Positions 1 through 8,499 are shown, numbered from the stretch's first letter. The stretch is 64,000 nucleotides of DNA from CBDCGJ01 sp965216645 (GCA_965216645.1 CBDCGJ010000010.1:1-64000); one strand, 5' to 3'. A program made the numbers and translations. The notes: generated by a model not told the origin, from the letters alone.

Positions 1-337
1 AGGGCGCATCGGCGCTATCCGCCGCGCCCCACGCCATGGAGATACTACGATCTTCGTCGCAGAGCAGATCGTAGGGGAAGTCGAACTTCTCCTGAAACGC
101 CTTGTTCTCCGCCGGGCTGTCGCAACTGATGCCTAAAATCACCGCGTTTTTCGCCTGAAAGTCTTGGATTCGATCACGGAACCCTTTGCCTTCGACGGTT
201 CAACCGGGTGTGTCGGCCTTCGGGTACCACCAGAGTACCACGTTCTGGCCGCGAAACTGCGACAGGCTTACCGAAGCGCCGTCCTGGTTCGCGACCGTAA
301 AGTCCGGCGCCACGGCGCCTTCGTCTAACATTGCCAT
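1..337 (-). CDS. Selenocysteine-containing peroxiredoxin (Bcp/PrxQ-like), partial
   Basis: Thiol/selenol peroxidase of the Bcp/PrxQ family, expected to reduce hydroperoxides in the cytoplasm. The reading starts MAMLDEGAVAPDFTV (ATG at 337, GAGGG upstream) and runs to YPKADTPG. It then meets TGA at 202-200, exactly where the family has its peroxidatic Cys (consensus TPGC), and continues without a stop to the window edge as TVEGKGFRD, VILGISCDSPAENK, DEDRSISMAWGAADSADAP. With TGA read as Sec (residue 46) this is a normal Prx of which about 112 residues are visible; the last 40 or so lie outside the window. No Cys sits at the +5 position used by E. coli Bcp as resolving Cys; Cys72 and Cys93 are candidates. 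A SECIS-like hairpin follows the TGA. Alternatives are a nonsense mutation or a sequencing error, but the exact position and the hairpin argue for Sec. Confidence 0.86.
166..184 (-). promoter_or_regulatory. Bacterial SECIS element of the Sec-peroxiredoxin
   Basis: In the mRNA, GGGUUC pairs with GAAUCC (six pairs, one G-U) around the loop CGUGAUC. The loop starts 22 nt after the UGA and carries G as its second base, followed by U. The published bacterial SECIS model asks for 16-37 nt between UGA and loop and a G in the first two loop bases, and both hold. SelB would bind here. Folded by eye only. Confidence 0.75.
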
Positions 338-479
338 TAGGTCTTGTTCCCTCGCTTTTATAGGCGGCCATACTGGCCGCGCGATTGGCGATTGTCCAGA
401 GGGCTTGTTATGATCCTTGCATGACATCGCGTTTGTCTTGGCGTCGATAGAGCAATATTTCTAAAGGAGGTCGTGAGCG

Positions 480-815
480 ATGCGTAGATTGGCCATGATC
501 CTCGCCATCGGCCTCTGGAGCGTCGCACATCCGGCCTTTGCCGACGCGATCGACGGCGACTGGTGCCATAAGGACGGACGCAGCTTTCATATCCAAGGTC
601 CCGAGATCACAACACCTGGCGGGACCGATATGCGGGGCAACTATGATCGCCACGGCTTCTTCTATGTGGTGCCGGCGGCCGAACCCGATGCCGGCGCGGA
701 AGTGGTAATGATCCTGCGCGACCACTACACGTTGGACTTGAAGTTGCAGGGAGCGGACGGCAAGCACGAAATCCGCCGCGAGATCTGGCGGCGCTGTGAA
801 GCTAAAACCAGTTAG
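480..815 (+). CDS. Small secreted protein of unknown function
   Basis: A 111-residue protein that I do not recognise. It begins with a clear Sec signal peptide (MRRLAMILAIGLWSVAHPAFA, cleavage probably after AFA near residue 21), so the mature product of about 90 residues should be periplasmic. It opens with DAIDGDWCHKDGRSFHI, the look of a small beta-rich domain, and has one Cys near each end (CHKDG and RRCEAK), which could form a disulfide. The start is well supported by AAAGGAGGT about 8 nt upstream. It is transcribed divergently from the Sec-peroxiredoxin, with about 140 bp between the starts. A redox link with that neighbour is possible but not shown. Confidence 0.75.
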   Translation: MRRLAMILAIGLWSVAHPAFADAIDGDWCHKDGRSFHIQGPEITTPGGTDMRGNYDRHGFFYVVPAAEPDAGAEVVMILRDHYTLDLKLQGADGKHEIRREIWRRCEAKTS

Positions 816-899
816 CCCGCCGCGGCGATGGCCACGGCCGGCAATTTCTTGATGCATCATCGGCTGGACGGGCTTGCCGGATGATGCCAAGCTGCGGCC

Positions 900-1466
900 A
901 TGAACAACGGGCCGCTCACCGACTATCCTTTCACCCGTGAAATCCCAGAGGGCGACAGCCGCGAACGCCATGTTTGCGGCGATTGCGGTTGGATTCACTA
1001 TCTGAACCCGAAAATCGTTTCGGGCGCGGTCGTTACTTTTGGCGACCGTTTTCTAATCTGCAAGCGGGCGATTGAGCCGCGGGCCGGCTACTGGACCATT
1101 CCGGCCGGCTTCCTGGAAGAGCATGAATCGCCAGACGAGGGCGCGGTTCGGGAGGCCATGGAGGAGGCGAACGCACATATCGAGATCGACGCCCTGCTCG
1201 GCATCTACACCATCGCGCGGATCAGCCAGGTCCAAATGATGTATCGTGCAAACCTGCTGGACGAAAACGTCTCAGTCGGAGAGGAATCGCTGGACGTCGA
1301 TCTGGTAGCGTGGGACCGGATCCCATGGTCCGAGTTGGCCTTTCCAACGGTGACCTGGGCCTTGAACTATTATGTCGAGACGCTCGGCCGGGAGGAATTC
1401 CAACCGATGGTGAATCCGCCGGACAGCGATTTCACCTTTCATCCTCAAAGACCCTTTTCGGCGTAA
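900..1466 (+). CDS. NUDIX hydrolase with N-terminal zinc ribbon (NudC-related)
   Basis: Cytosolic NUDIX pyrophosphohydrolase of 188 residues. Cys26 and Cys29 (HVCGDCG) followed by YLNPK form the short zinc-ribbon lead-in seen in NudC-like and ADP-ribose pyrophosphatase-like members. The NUDIX box is at about residues 70-92 (GFLEEHESPDEGAVREAMEE), with the REAMEE metal-binding helix intact. The likely substrate is a nucleoside diphosphate derivative such as NADH, ADP-ribose or FAD; the sequence does not decide which. It lacks the long N-terminal domain of classical NudC, so a generic NUDIX call is safer. No strong Shine-Dalgarno sequence precedes the ATG. Confidence 0.9.
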   Translation: MNNGPLTDYPFTREIPEGDSRERHVCGDCGWIHYLNPKIVSGAVVTFGDRFLICKRAIEPRAGYWTIPAGFLEEHESPDEGAVREAMEEANAHIEIDALLGIYTIARISQVQMMYRANLLDENVSVGEESLDVDLVAWDRIPWSELAFPTVTWALNYYVETLGREEFQPMVNPPDSDFTFHPQRPFSA

Positions 1467-1948
1467 CAATTCTATCGAACTGCGCCGTTCTTTCGGGGTT
1501 TGTCGTTTTCGCTTGGCGAAAACCGTAAACGCAAGAAGCCCGTGCCGCTTTTTAGATTCACGCATAGTATCGTGACGTCACGGCAGGGCTTCACTGCGAT
1601 TTCTCGAAGTCAATCGCGCCCGACAGGCAGTCGGGTCTAGTATTCGCGTTGAATACGCAAAGTTTAGTTGTCGGAAATCGAGCGCTGGTCCGGTGGAGTC
1701 ATGATTTTTACTCACCCTCCTGTCAGAGATTGGGAAATACGACTGAAATCAACTTCAATCACTATTCCCACGACAAGTATAGTTTGCGCCCGGATGGGGC
1801 GCGAGTCAAGCAGGTTATGTCAAATAATCCGCGTTAGCTGGTTTTTTACATCCACCCGGTTATAGTACGAGCGAATTAGCCACATTGTCCCGAACTTTCG
1901 TCTGTTCGCCGCTCGGACGGCATTCGGCGCGTATCGAGTAGGAAAACC
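1467..1948. other. Intergenic region with short inverted repeats
   Basis: About 480 bases without a convincing gene; the short reading frames here have no recognisable composition or ribosome site. Three hairpins are visible: GTTTTCGC/GCGAAAAC with a 3-nt loop at 1505-1523 just after the NUDIX gene (terminator-like, no T run), CCCGAC/GTCGGG with a 5-nt spacer at 1619-1635, and GTATTC/GAATAC with a 5-nt spacer at 1640-1656. The last two sit close together and could be operators for the downstream EamA gene. The 3' half is AT-richer than its surroundings and probably holds that gene's promoter. Confidence 0.5.
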
Positions 1949-2896
1949 ATGAGTCAGTACACGGACGAGGCGCGGGAACGACTGGCCGCCTTGTCGCCGA
2001 ATGTCCGCGGCGCACTTTGGATTTTGGGTTCGGCCTTTTTCTTCACCATCATGGGCACGTTGGTGAAGTATCTCGGCGCCTCCTTCGACAGTTTTCAAAT
2101 CGCCTTCTTCCGGGCACTGTTCGGTCTATGCGCCATCCTGCCTTTCGTGTGGCGGGTGGGTCTTGTCAACTTGAAGACCCAGCGGCTGCCGTTGCATCTG
2201 TTTCGCGGTTTGGTCGGCAGCGCCGGCATGTTGAGCGGGTTTTACGCCCTGACCAATCTCAGTTACGCGGACGCCGTTTCCTTCTCGTATGCCCGTGGCC
2301 TGTTTCTAATTCCGTTGGCGGTCTTGTTTCTGGGCGAAGTGGTGCGGCGGCGGCGTTGGACCGCAACCCTTTGCGGATTTGTCGGCGTGCTGGTCATGTT
2401 GCGCCCAGGCGGCGCCATCGAGCTCGCGATGATCGTGGCCATCTTCGGCGCCTTCTGCACCGGACTGATGACTGTGCTGGTGAAGAAGTTGTCCGAAACC
2501 GAGCAGCCTGAGGTCATCATCTTCTACGCCAGCGTGATCTCCACCACGGTGGCGTTGGGACCGGCGCTACTGGTCTGGCAATCGATAGGCTTGGCGGATA
2601 TCGCCTTGTTGGTCGCCGTCGGTGGCTTCGCCGCGGCCGGCCAATACTGCATGATCCGCGCTTACAGGATCGGCGAGGCCACGGCGCTCGCGCCGTTCGA
2701 CTACACCCGTCTGCTCTTCGCCAGCTTGATCGGCATCTTTCTGTTCGGCGAGGCGCTGAGCGTCTGGACCGTGGTCGGCGCCATGATCATCGTCGCGTCA
2801 ACGCTTTACATCGCCGTGCGTGAAGCGCAATTGGGCAAGAAGGCGGAGCCGACGGAGCCCAGCGTCAATCCGCCGGTGGTTCCGAATCGGGATTAG
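1949..2896 (+). CDS. DMT-superfamily transporter, EamA type
   Basis: Inner-membrane protein of 315 residues with the ten-helix, two-EamA-domain layout of drug/metabolite exporters. Helix one starts at about residue 23 (GALWILGSAFFFTIMGTLVKYL), the second repeat starts near ELAMIVAIFGAFCTGLMTVL, and the last helix is VVGAMIIVASTLYIAV. The charged tail after it is cytoplasmic. Substrate unknown; the family exports amino acids, purines and other small metabolites. The start follows AGTAGGAAAACC. The 3' end overlaps by 32 bp the end of the convergent DUF1232 gene. Confidence 0.88.
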   Translation: MSQYTDEARERLAALSPNVRGALWILGSAFFFTIMGTLVKYLGASFDSFQIAFFRALFGLCAILPFVWRVGLVNLKTQRLPLHLFRGLVGSAGMLSGFYALTNLSYADAVSFSYARGLFLIPLAVLFLGEVVRRRRWTATLCGFVGVLVMLRPGGAIELAMIVAIFGAFCTGLMTVLVKKLSETEQPEVIIFYASVISTTVALGPALLVWQSIGLADIALLVAVGGFAAAGQYCMIRAYRIGEATALAPFDYTRLLFASLIGIFLFGEALSVWTVVGAMIIVASTLYIAVREAQLGKKAEPTEPSVNPPVVPNRD

Positions 2897-3260
2897 ACTC
2901 GAACCAGTCGCTGGCCATGTCCCGATGGGCCTGGGTAATGTGGGTCTGAACCGCCGCAACGGCGGCCGTCAGAACCGAAGCGTCGTCGACAAAGCCGAAG
3001 CCGAGCAGGAAGTCGGGGATCATGTCCACGGGAAGCACGAAGTAAGCCAACGCTCCCATCAAAACCGCCCGGACATAAGCCGGCGTCTGCGGATCTCGGG
3101 CCGCGTAATAGGCGGCCAACAGTTCGGGCGCGAAGGGTATTCTCTTCAGCACCCGCCTGAATTTGCCCCAGAAGCCCCGCTTCACCCGCTGTTCGTCGCG
3201 GTCGAGTTTCTTTTTTTCCGAAAGCGTGAGATCGCGGCCGTTGGAAAAATCTGCCGTCAT
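2865..3260 (-). CDS. YkvA/DUF1232 family small membrane protein
   Basis: A 131-residue protein of the DUF1232 (YkvA) family. The hallmark is the hydrophobic core YVRAVLMGALAYFVLPVDMIPDFLLGFGFVDDASVL, with the conserved P-D-x-I-P-D signature and the following DDA. The N-terminal 60 residues are charged (SEKKKLDRDEQRVKRGFWGKFRR) and probably cytoplasmic. The biochemical role of the family is unknown. I chose the ATG at 3260; the longer upstream reading frame is antisense to the next gene's start and looks unlike protein. It is divergent from the SDR gene, with about 100 bp between the starts. Confidence 0.82.
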   Translation of the reverse strand: MTADFSNGRDLTLSEKKKLDRDEQRVKRGFWGKFRRVLKRIPFAPELLAAYYAARDPQTPAYVRAVLMGALAYFVLPVDMIPDFLLGFGFVDDASVLTAAVAAVQTHITQAHRDMASDWFESNPDSEPPAD

Positions 3261-3360
3261 CGCTTGAAATATGGGGTCATTGACGGCGATTTTCAATAGC
3301 GTCGACCAGTCCGCCCTGCTATCACCAGTGCCACGAAATTTCGATATGAGGGAGAAAGTC

Positions 3361-4122
3361 ATGGAATTACAAGGCATTGCCGCCATTGTCACAGGGGGCG
3401 CCTCGGGCCTGGGCGAGGCCACAGCGCGTGAGCTGGCCGCCGCTGGCGCCAAAGTCGCGATCTTCGATATTCAGGACGAGAAGGGCGAGGCGGTCGCCGC
3501 CGATATCGGCGGCGTCTATTGCAACTGTGATGTCACGGGCGAAGACAGCGCCGTCGCCGCGTTTGCCAAGGCCAAAGAAGCGCACGGCGTCGCCAAGGTC
3601 CTGGTCAACTGCGCCGGCACCGGCATTGCCATCAAGACCTCCTCCAAAGGCGAACCGCACCCCCTTGGCCCGTTTTCAAAGATCATCCAAATCAATCTGA
3701 TCGGTAGCTTCAACTGCATCCGGCTCGCCGCCACGGACATGATCACGGAAGATCCCATGGACGGCGGCGAACGCGGGGTCTGCATCAACACAGCCTCCGT
3801 CGCCGCCTTCGACGGACAGATCGGTCAAGCCGCCTATTCCGCGTCCAAGGGCGGCATCGTCGGCATGACCCTGCCGATCGCCCGCGATTTGGCGGACAAG
3901 GGCATTCGGGTCAACACCATCGCGCCGGGCTTGTTTTCGACGCCGCTGCTGCACGGACTGCCGGACGACGTGAAGGCCGCCCTTGGCGCCAGCGTGCCGT
4001 TCCCGAGCCGACTGGGCGAACCCGCCGAATACGCCCAACTGGCGCGCCATATCTGCGAAAACGCCATGCTGAACGGCGAAACCATCCGCCTCGACGGCGC
4101 CATCCGCATGCAGCCGCGTTAG
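3361..4122 (+). CDS. SDR-family oxidoreductase (3-hydroxyacyl-CoA dehydrogenase type 2-like)
   Basis: NAD(P)-dependent short-chain dehydrogenase of 253 residues. It shows the cofactor motif TGGASGLG (about 11-18), the NCAGT motif, the catalytic Ser in NTASVAAFDGQ and the Tyr159-x3-Lys163 pair in YSASKGG. The Asp in IFDIQDE at the end of the second strand suggests NAD(H) preference. The overall sequence, including SRLGEPAEYAQLARHICENAMLNGETIRLDGAIRM, resembles HSD17B10-type 3-hydroxyacyl-CoA dehydrogenases of fatty-acid or branched-chain oxidation. The ATG at 3361 is preceded by GAGGGAGAAAGTC, which fixes the start. Confidence 0.9.
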   Translation: MELQGIAAIVTGGASGLGEATARELAAAGAKVAIFDIQDEKGEAVAADIGGVYCNCDVTGEDSAVAAFAKAKEAHGVAKVLVNCAGTGIAIKTSSKGEPHPLGPFSKIIQINLIGSFNCIRLAATDMITEDPMDGGERGVCINTASVAAFDGQIGQAAYSASKGGIVGMTLPIARDLADKGIRVNTIAPGLFSTPLLHGLPDDVKAALGASVPFPSRLGEPAEYAQLARHICENAMLNGETIRLDGAIRMQPR

Positions 4123-4142
4123 TTTGACAGATATTGTGAAGA

Positions 4143-4181
4143 CGTCATCCCGGAATCGCTTCAGCGATATCCAGGATGACG
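4143..4181. repeat. Intergenic inverted repeat (REP-like)
   Basis: CGTCATCC pairs with GGATGACG, and an inner ATCGCT/AGCGAT stem lies between the arms. It sits between the convergent SDR and pterin-dehydratase genes. The GTCATCC...GGATGAC form is typical of dispersed alphaproteobacterial intergenic palindromes and may also end transcription from both sides. Confidence 0.6.
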
Positions 4182-4203
4182 ACGATTGGTTATCGGAACT
4201 TGA

Positions 4204-4503
4204 CTACTCACCACCCGCTACCAAATCGTCGATAAACCCTGCCAGCGCGATGTCGCGGCCGCTGAGGCCGTCGACGTCGTGGCTGGTGAGAGTGATGTGG
4301 AGGCGGCCATAGCTGTTGAACCAGTCTGGGTGATGGTCCATACGCTCGGCCTCGGCGGCGATCGCCGTCATGATATCGAAGGCGGCGGCGAAATCGGGAA
4401 ACTGAAACTCCCGCTCGATCGCGTCGCGGCCATCGACCATTCGCCAATCCGGAATCCGGGTCAACGCGTCCGCGCGTTCGCTATCGCTTAGTCTGTCACG
4501 CAT
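4204..4503 (-). CDS. phhB: Pterin-4a-carbinolamine dehydratase
   Basis: A 99-residue 4a-hydroxytetrahydrobiopterin dehydratase, which regenerates the pterin cofactor after aromatic amino-acid hydroxylation. The active-site signature is present: ERMDHHPDWFNSYGRLHITLTSHDVDGLS, with both histidines of the HHPDW motif and the later His of TSHDV. The length is normal for the family. The start at 4503 (MRDRLSDSERADAL) lies one base past the stop of the sirtuin gene, so the two are probably translated from one mRNA. No phenylalanine hydroxylase is visible in the window, so the protein may serve a distant enzyme. Confidence 0.92.
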   Translation of the reverse strand: MRDRLSDSERADALTRIPDWRMVDGRDAIEREFQFPDFAAAFDIMTAIAAEAERMDHHPDWFNSYGRLHITLTSHDVDGLSGRDIALAGFIDDLVAGGE

Positions 4504-4504
4504 C

Positions 4505-5224
4505 TCACGCGCCTCCACCCAGAAGATGTTCCACATAGGCCGGCACCACGTCGCTGGCGGGCCCGTGGCGGCATTCGTCGAACAAATCCGCCCCGTCGGA
4601 AGGTTCGAGGTTGAGTTCAACCCGCCGCGCCCGGCCGGCCCGGCGCACATCCTCGACGAAACCGGCGGCGGGATAGACATTGCCGGAGGTGCCGATGGAG
4701 ACGAACAGGTCGCAGGCAGCCAACGCCACCTGAATACGCGGCATCTCGAAGGGCATTTCGTAGAACCAGACCACGTGCGGGCGCATCCGGCCCGGGCTGC
4801 CGCAGGCCGGGCAGTCGCTGGCTGTGCTTAGGTCGTCATGCCAGGCGTGGATCGCTTGGCAGGCTTCGCAGCGCGCCTTGTAAAGTTCGCCATGCATATG
4901 GCTGAGATTGGTCGTGCCCGCTTTTTCATGCAGGTCGTCCACATTCTGCGTAACGACGAACACCTCACCGCCATGCTCGGCTTCCAACCGCGCCAAAGCC
5001 CGATGGGCCGGGTTCGGTTGCTTGCTCGCCAGATCGCGACGGAAGTCGTTATGAAAGCGATTGACAAAATCCGGATTTCGCGCGAAAGCGTCGGGCGTAG
5101 CGACGTCTTCCAGGTTGACCCGGTCCCAAATGCCGCCCTTGTCGCGAAAGGTCGCGATGCCGGATTCGGCAGAGATACCGGCACCGGTCAGGATGACGAT
5201 GCGATGATATCGATGATGGGCCAT
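4505..5224 (-). CDS. cobB: NAD-dependent protein deacylase, Sir2 family (CobB-like)
   Basis: Class III sirtuin of 239 residues that removes acyl groups from lysines while consuming NAD. Visible motifs: GAGISAESGIATFRD (14-28), QNVDDLHEKAG (93-103), catalytic His111 in MHGEL, and four zinc cysteines at 119, 122, 138 and 141. E. coli CobB and human SIRT5 use a Tyr and an Arg three residues later to bind succinyl or malonyl groups; by my alignment these are His58 and Phe61 here (RFHNDFRRDL), which suggests a deacetylase without strong desuccinylase activity. This inference needs a proper alignment. It precedes phhB in a tight pair. Confidence 0.92.
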   Translation of the reverse strand: MAHHRYHRIVILTGAGISAESGIATFRDKGGIWDRVNLEDVATPDAFARNPDFVNRFHNDFRRDLASKQPNPAHRALARLEAEHGGEVFVVTQNVDDLHEKAGTTNLSHMHGELYKARCEACQAIHAWHDDLSTASDCPACGSPGRMRPHVVWFYEMPFEMPRIQVALAACDLFVSIGTSGNVYPAAGFVEDVRRAGRARRVELNLEPSDGADLFDECRHGPASDVVPAYVEHLLGGGA

Positions 5225-5379
5225 GGCCGCCGTCGCTCCTCATAAAGGGGCATGACAGCATAAGCCATGCGGCCCGGCAACCGGCCCCGGCCGATAGGAC
5301 GGGGTTCATGTGGGTGAAATGGTCTCATGGGATGCTGGGACCGCACGTATTTTACGCGCTTGCCGTGGAGATCGTTGAG

Positions 5380-6660
5380 ATGATCGCTGCCCTCTATTCC
5401 GTCGCCTCCCTGATGATTTCCGTCGCCTTGCTGCAGCTCGGCACCGGGCTCTATCTCACGTTTCTCAGCCTGCGCATGGATTTGGAAGGTTTCTCCGATC
5501 CGGCCATCGGTGCCGTCGGTTCGGCCTATTTCGGCGGCTTCGTGATCGGCGCGCTTTATTGCGACCGTTATATCCATAAGGTCGGCCATGTCCGTTCCTA
5601 TCTCGGTTTCGGCGCCTTCGCCTGCGCCGCGGTAATGAGCCATAGCTGGTTGATCGAGCCGGTCTATTGGGCGCTCCTGCGCTTCATTGCCGGGGTGGTG
5701 TCCTCGGGCCTATTCATGGTGGTGGAAAGCTGGCTGAACGAGCGGGCCGACCAGAGCAACCGGGGCAGCATCTTTTCCGGCTATCTGGTGATCAACTATG
5801 TCGCCCTCGGTGGTGGCCAATTTCTGATCAACGCCGCCGATCCGGCGGGACCGCAATTGTTTCTTCTGATCGGCACCTTGTTCGCGCTGTCATTGACGCC
5901 GATGGCTTTCAGCCAAGCGACGGTACCGGCCCCCTATGAGCGGCGCAGTTTTGGCGTTCGCCGTCTATTCGCCATCTCGCCGCTTGGCGTCATCGGCTGC
6001 CTCGTGATCGGCCTGACCAATGGCGCTTTCTACGTGCTGACGCCGATCTTCGCGACGCGGCTGGGTTTCGATACCGCAACGGTCAGCACATTGCTCGCCG
6101 GTACGATCTTGAGCGGCCTGGTCATGCAATGGCCGCTCGGCAAGCTATCCGACCGTTTCGACCGGCGCAGTATCTTGATCCTGGTCGCCGTGGCGACCTG
6201 CGCCATGGCCGCCGCCATCGCCTTCAATGCGCGCGACGGCGTCATCGACGACAGTCTGCTGCTGGCCCTGATCTGCGGCTACGGCGCTTTCGTCTATGCC
6301 ATCTATCCCCTCGCCGTCTCGCATGCCAACGACTATGCGGATGCAGAGGATATCGTGCCCCTGACCGCCGGCCTGCTGCTGGCCTATGGCACCGGCGCCC
6401 TGATCGGCCCCTTCGCCGCCTCCGCCACCACTGCCCTGGTCGGGCCCAGCGGTCTCTATTTCTACATCGCCGCTGTCACAGGCGGCCTGGCGGTCTTCGG
6501 CCTGCTACGCATGAAGCTTCGGGACACCGTTGCCGTCGACGATCAAGGCCCGTTCATGGCCCTGCCCCGCACCTCCCCCGTCGTGGTCAGCGAAATGAAC
6601 CCGCTGGCGGACTGGGAGGAGGAACAGGAAGAAGAGGCGGAAACAGAGGCAGAGAAATAA
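5380..6660 (+). CDS. MFS transporter, YcaD-like
   Basis: Inner-membrane major-facilitator protein of 426 residues with about twelve predicted helices in two halves, joined by the cytoplasmic stretch APYERRSFGVRRL. It has an early acidic loop (LRMDLEGFSDPAIGAVGSAYFGGFVIGALYCDRYIHKVGHVRS) typical of the YcaD-like group. The transported compound is unknown. It ends in a strongly acidic tail (DWEEEQEEEAETEAEK), presumably cytoplasmic. I chose the ATG at 5380 because GTGGAG lies 9 nt before it; an in-frame upstream ATG at 5308 lacks a comparable site. The gene is 15 bp from the following GDPD gene and probably shares its mRNA. Confidence 0.87.
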   Translation: MIAALYSVASLMISVALLQLGTGLYLTFLSLRMDLEGFSDPAIGAVGSAYFGGFVIGALYCDRYIHKVGHVRSYLGFGAFACAAVMSHSWLIEPVYWALLRFIAGVVSSGLFMVVESWLNERADQSNRGSIFSGYLVINYVALGGGQFLINAADPAGPQLFLLIGTLFALSLTPMAFSQATVPAPYERRSFGVRRLFAISPLGVIGCLVIGLTNGAFYVLTPIFATRLGFDTATVSTLLAGTILSGLVMQWPLGKLSDRFDRRSILILVAVATCAMAAAIAFNARDGVIDDSLLLALICGYGAFVYAIYPLAVSHANDYADAEDIVPLTAGLLLAYGTGALIGPFAASATTALVGPSGLYFYIAAVTGGLAVFGLLRMKLRDTVAVDDQGPFMALPRTSPVVVSEMNPLADWEEEQEEEAETEAEK

Positions 6661-6675
6661 TCCCGTTCGGCCAAC

Positions 6676-8499
6676 ATGCAAACCACATTGAAGGACATTT
6701 GCGACAGCTACCGCCGGGCCTGGGCATTGCGTTGGCGGCTTGTCGGATTGCATATCTTCATGGCGATGCTGGTGGCGGCGCTGGTCTCGCCTTTGATCGG
6801 ATTTTTCGGTCAGTTGGCGGTCGAGCTGTCGGGCAAACCGGCATTGACCGATTTCGACATCCTCGACTTCGCACTGTCGCCGGTCGGGGCCGTAGGGGCA
6901 ATGCTGGCGGTCAGTGTTGTCATTGTCGTGATATTGCTGGAACTGGCGGCAATGATATTGTTGGAGGATGCCGCACGGGAAGGGCGTTCGCTGCGTTTTT
7001 CTCTGCCTTTTCTCGGCCTCATCAAGCGGTTGCCGTCCCTACTCGTTTTCGCGGTTCTTTTGACCGGTCGTGTGCTGTTGATGGCCGCGCCCTTTCTCGG
7101 TGCCGCGGGTTTGGCGGCTTGGCTGCTACTGACCGGTCACGATATCAACTACTTTCTGGCGGCTCGACCGCCTGAGTTCGTTGTGGCCCTTGTCTTCTTC
7201 GGGTTGCTGCTCCTGGCTCTCGCCATGCTGTTGGCGAACCGGCTGGCCGCGTGGAGCCTTGCCCTACCCTGTTTATTGTTGGCCGGCACCGCGCCGGCTC
7301 TCAGCTTTTCGGAGAGCGGCCGGCTTAGCCAGGGCCATCGCGCCGCCTTGTTCATACGCCTCTCGATTTGGGCCGCGGCGGTCCTCTTCTTTTCAAGCAT
7401 GGCACTGTTCGCGATCTGGCTAATCTCCGACATGGCATTGAGCATCATCGGAGATAGCCTTCAATCCATCTTCGCCCTGCTGATCTGTATGTTCATCCTC
7501 TGGTCGGCGGTCAACGCGATGATTTCGGCACTGGCCGGCGGCAGTCTCGCGGCACTTCTAAATCTCCAATTCGAAAGGCTCGGCGGCGCCTCGCGAAGGG
7601 TCGATGGACGGCTGCGGCGGGAAGCATCCGAAGGCGGACATCGACTGGCACTCGCCTTGACCGCCGGCTTTACCGCTGTCGCCGGCGTGGTCAGCGGACC
7701 GCTTCTGTTGGACGACATTCGGACCGTCGACCAAGTCGCCGTGATCGCGCACCGGGCCGGCGCCGCGGCGCGGCCAGAGAATACCTTGGCGGCGGCACGC
7801 AAGGCCATCGAAGACGGTGCCAATTGGCTGGAGATCGACGTGCAGGAAACAGCCGACGGCGAAGTAGTGGTCCTGCACGACAGCGACCTGATGCGGGTCG
7901 GCGGCGATCCCCGCAAGGTCTCGGAATTGACCGCGGCGGCGCTGGCCCAAATCGACGTCGGCGGCGAACCCGCACCGACGTTACGCCAAGTGCTGGAGGC
8001 CGCGAAAGGGCGTGCCAACGTGCTGATCGAGCTGAAATATTACGGTCACGACAAAAACCTGGAAGCGCGTGTCGCCGCCATTGTCGATGACACCGGCATG
8101 GCCGGTGACATCGCGGTGATGAGCTTGAATACCGGTGGGGTGGCAGCGTTGAAAGCCCTGCGCCCCAATTGGCCGGCCGGTCTGTTGATTGCCACGGCGC
8201 TTGGCGACCATGGTCAATTGCAGGCGGATTTCCTGGCAGTCAATAACGGCCTGGCCGGCATTGATTTTATCCGCCGCGCTGGCCGGCCGGTTTACGTTTG
8301 GACCGTGAACGATGCGCTCTCCATGTCGCAGGCGATCTCCCGCGGCGCCGCCGGTCTGATCACCGACGACCCGGCCTTGGCCCGACAAGTGCTCTCGGAC
8401 CGCGCCGAGATGAGCAGCCCGGAGCGCCTTCTACTCCAGCTCGCGGATATCTTCGATCTGCGTACCAGGCAGCGCTTGCATCGACGGGCCAGTCGCTAA
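6676..8499 (+). CDS. Membrane-anchored glycerophosphodiester phosphodiesterase
   Basis: A 607-residue two-part protein. The first 340 residues hold about eight membrane segments, matching the GDPD-associated membrane domain found in Gram-positive and some proteobacterial enzymes. From residue 352 follows a complete GDPD TIM barrel: His359 in AHRAGAAARPENT, the metal-binding WLEIDVQ, the second His in VVLHDSDLMR, VLIELKYYGHD, and the C-terminal VYVWTVND and GLITDDP. It would cleave glycerophosphodiesters to sn-glycerol 3-phosphate and an alcohol at the membrane surface, in phospholipid turnover. It follows the MFS gene by 15 bp. The last 4 bp overlap the convergent thpR gene. Confidence 0.9.
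   Translation: MQTTLKDICDSYRRAWALRWRLVGLHIFMAMLVAALVSPLIGFFGQLAVELSGKPALTDFDILDFALSPVGAVGAMLAVSVVIVVILLELAAMILLEDAAREGRSLRFSLPFLGLIKRLPSLLVFAVLLTGRVLLMAAPFLGAAGLAAWLLLTGHDINYFLAARPPEFVVALVFFGLLLLALAMLLANRLAAWSLALPCLLLAGTAPALSFSESGRLSQGHRAALFIRLSIWAAAVLFFSSMALFAIWLISDMALSIIGDSLQSIFALLICMFILWSAVNAMISALAGGSLAALLNLQFERLGGASRRVDGRLRREASEGGHRLALALTAGFTAVAGVVSGPLLLDDIRTVDQVAVIAHRAGAAARPENTLAAARKAIEDGANWLEIDVQETADGEVVVLHDSDLMRVGGDPRKVSELTAAALAQIDVGGEPAPTLRQVLEAAKGRANVLIELKYYGHDKNLEARVAAIVDDTGMAGDIAVMSLNTGGVAALKALRPNWPAGLLIATALGDHGQLQADFLAVNNGLAGIDFIRRAGRPVYVWTVNDALSMSQAISRGAAGLITDDPALARQVLSDRAEMSSPERLLLQLADIFDLRTRQRLHRRASR

Noticed and set aside
202..427. Free-standing short protein ending at the TGA in the peroxiredoxin region
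   Set aside because: It would end in the middle of the active-site loop, and the family sequence continues in the same frame after the TGA.
1649..1865. Two overlapping short frames between the NUDIX and EamA genes
   Set aside because: No ribosome site, no recognisable domain, and amino-acid composition like random translation of an AT-richer promoter region.
6129..7175. 348-codon plus-strand frame
   Set aside because: Overlaps the MFS and GDPD genes in another frame. Its Arg-rich translation lacks any family likeness.
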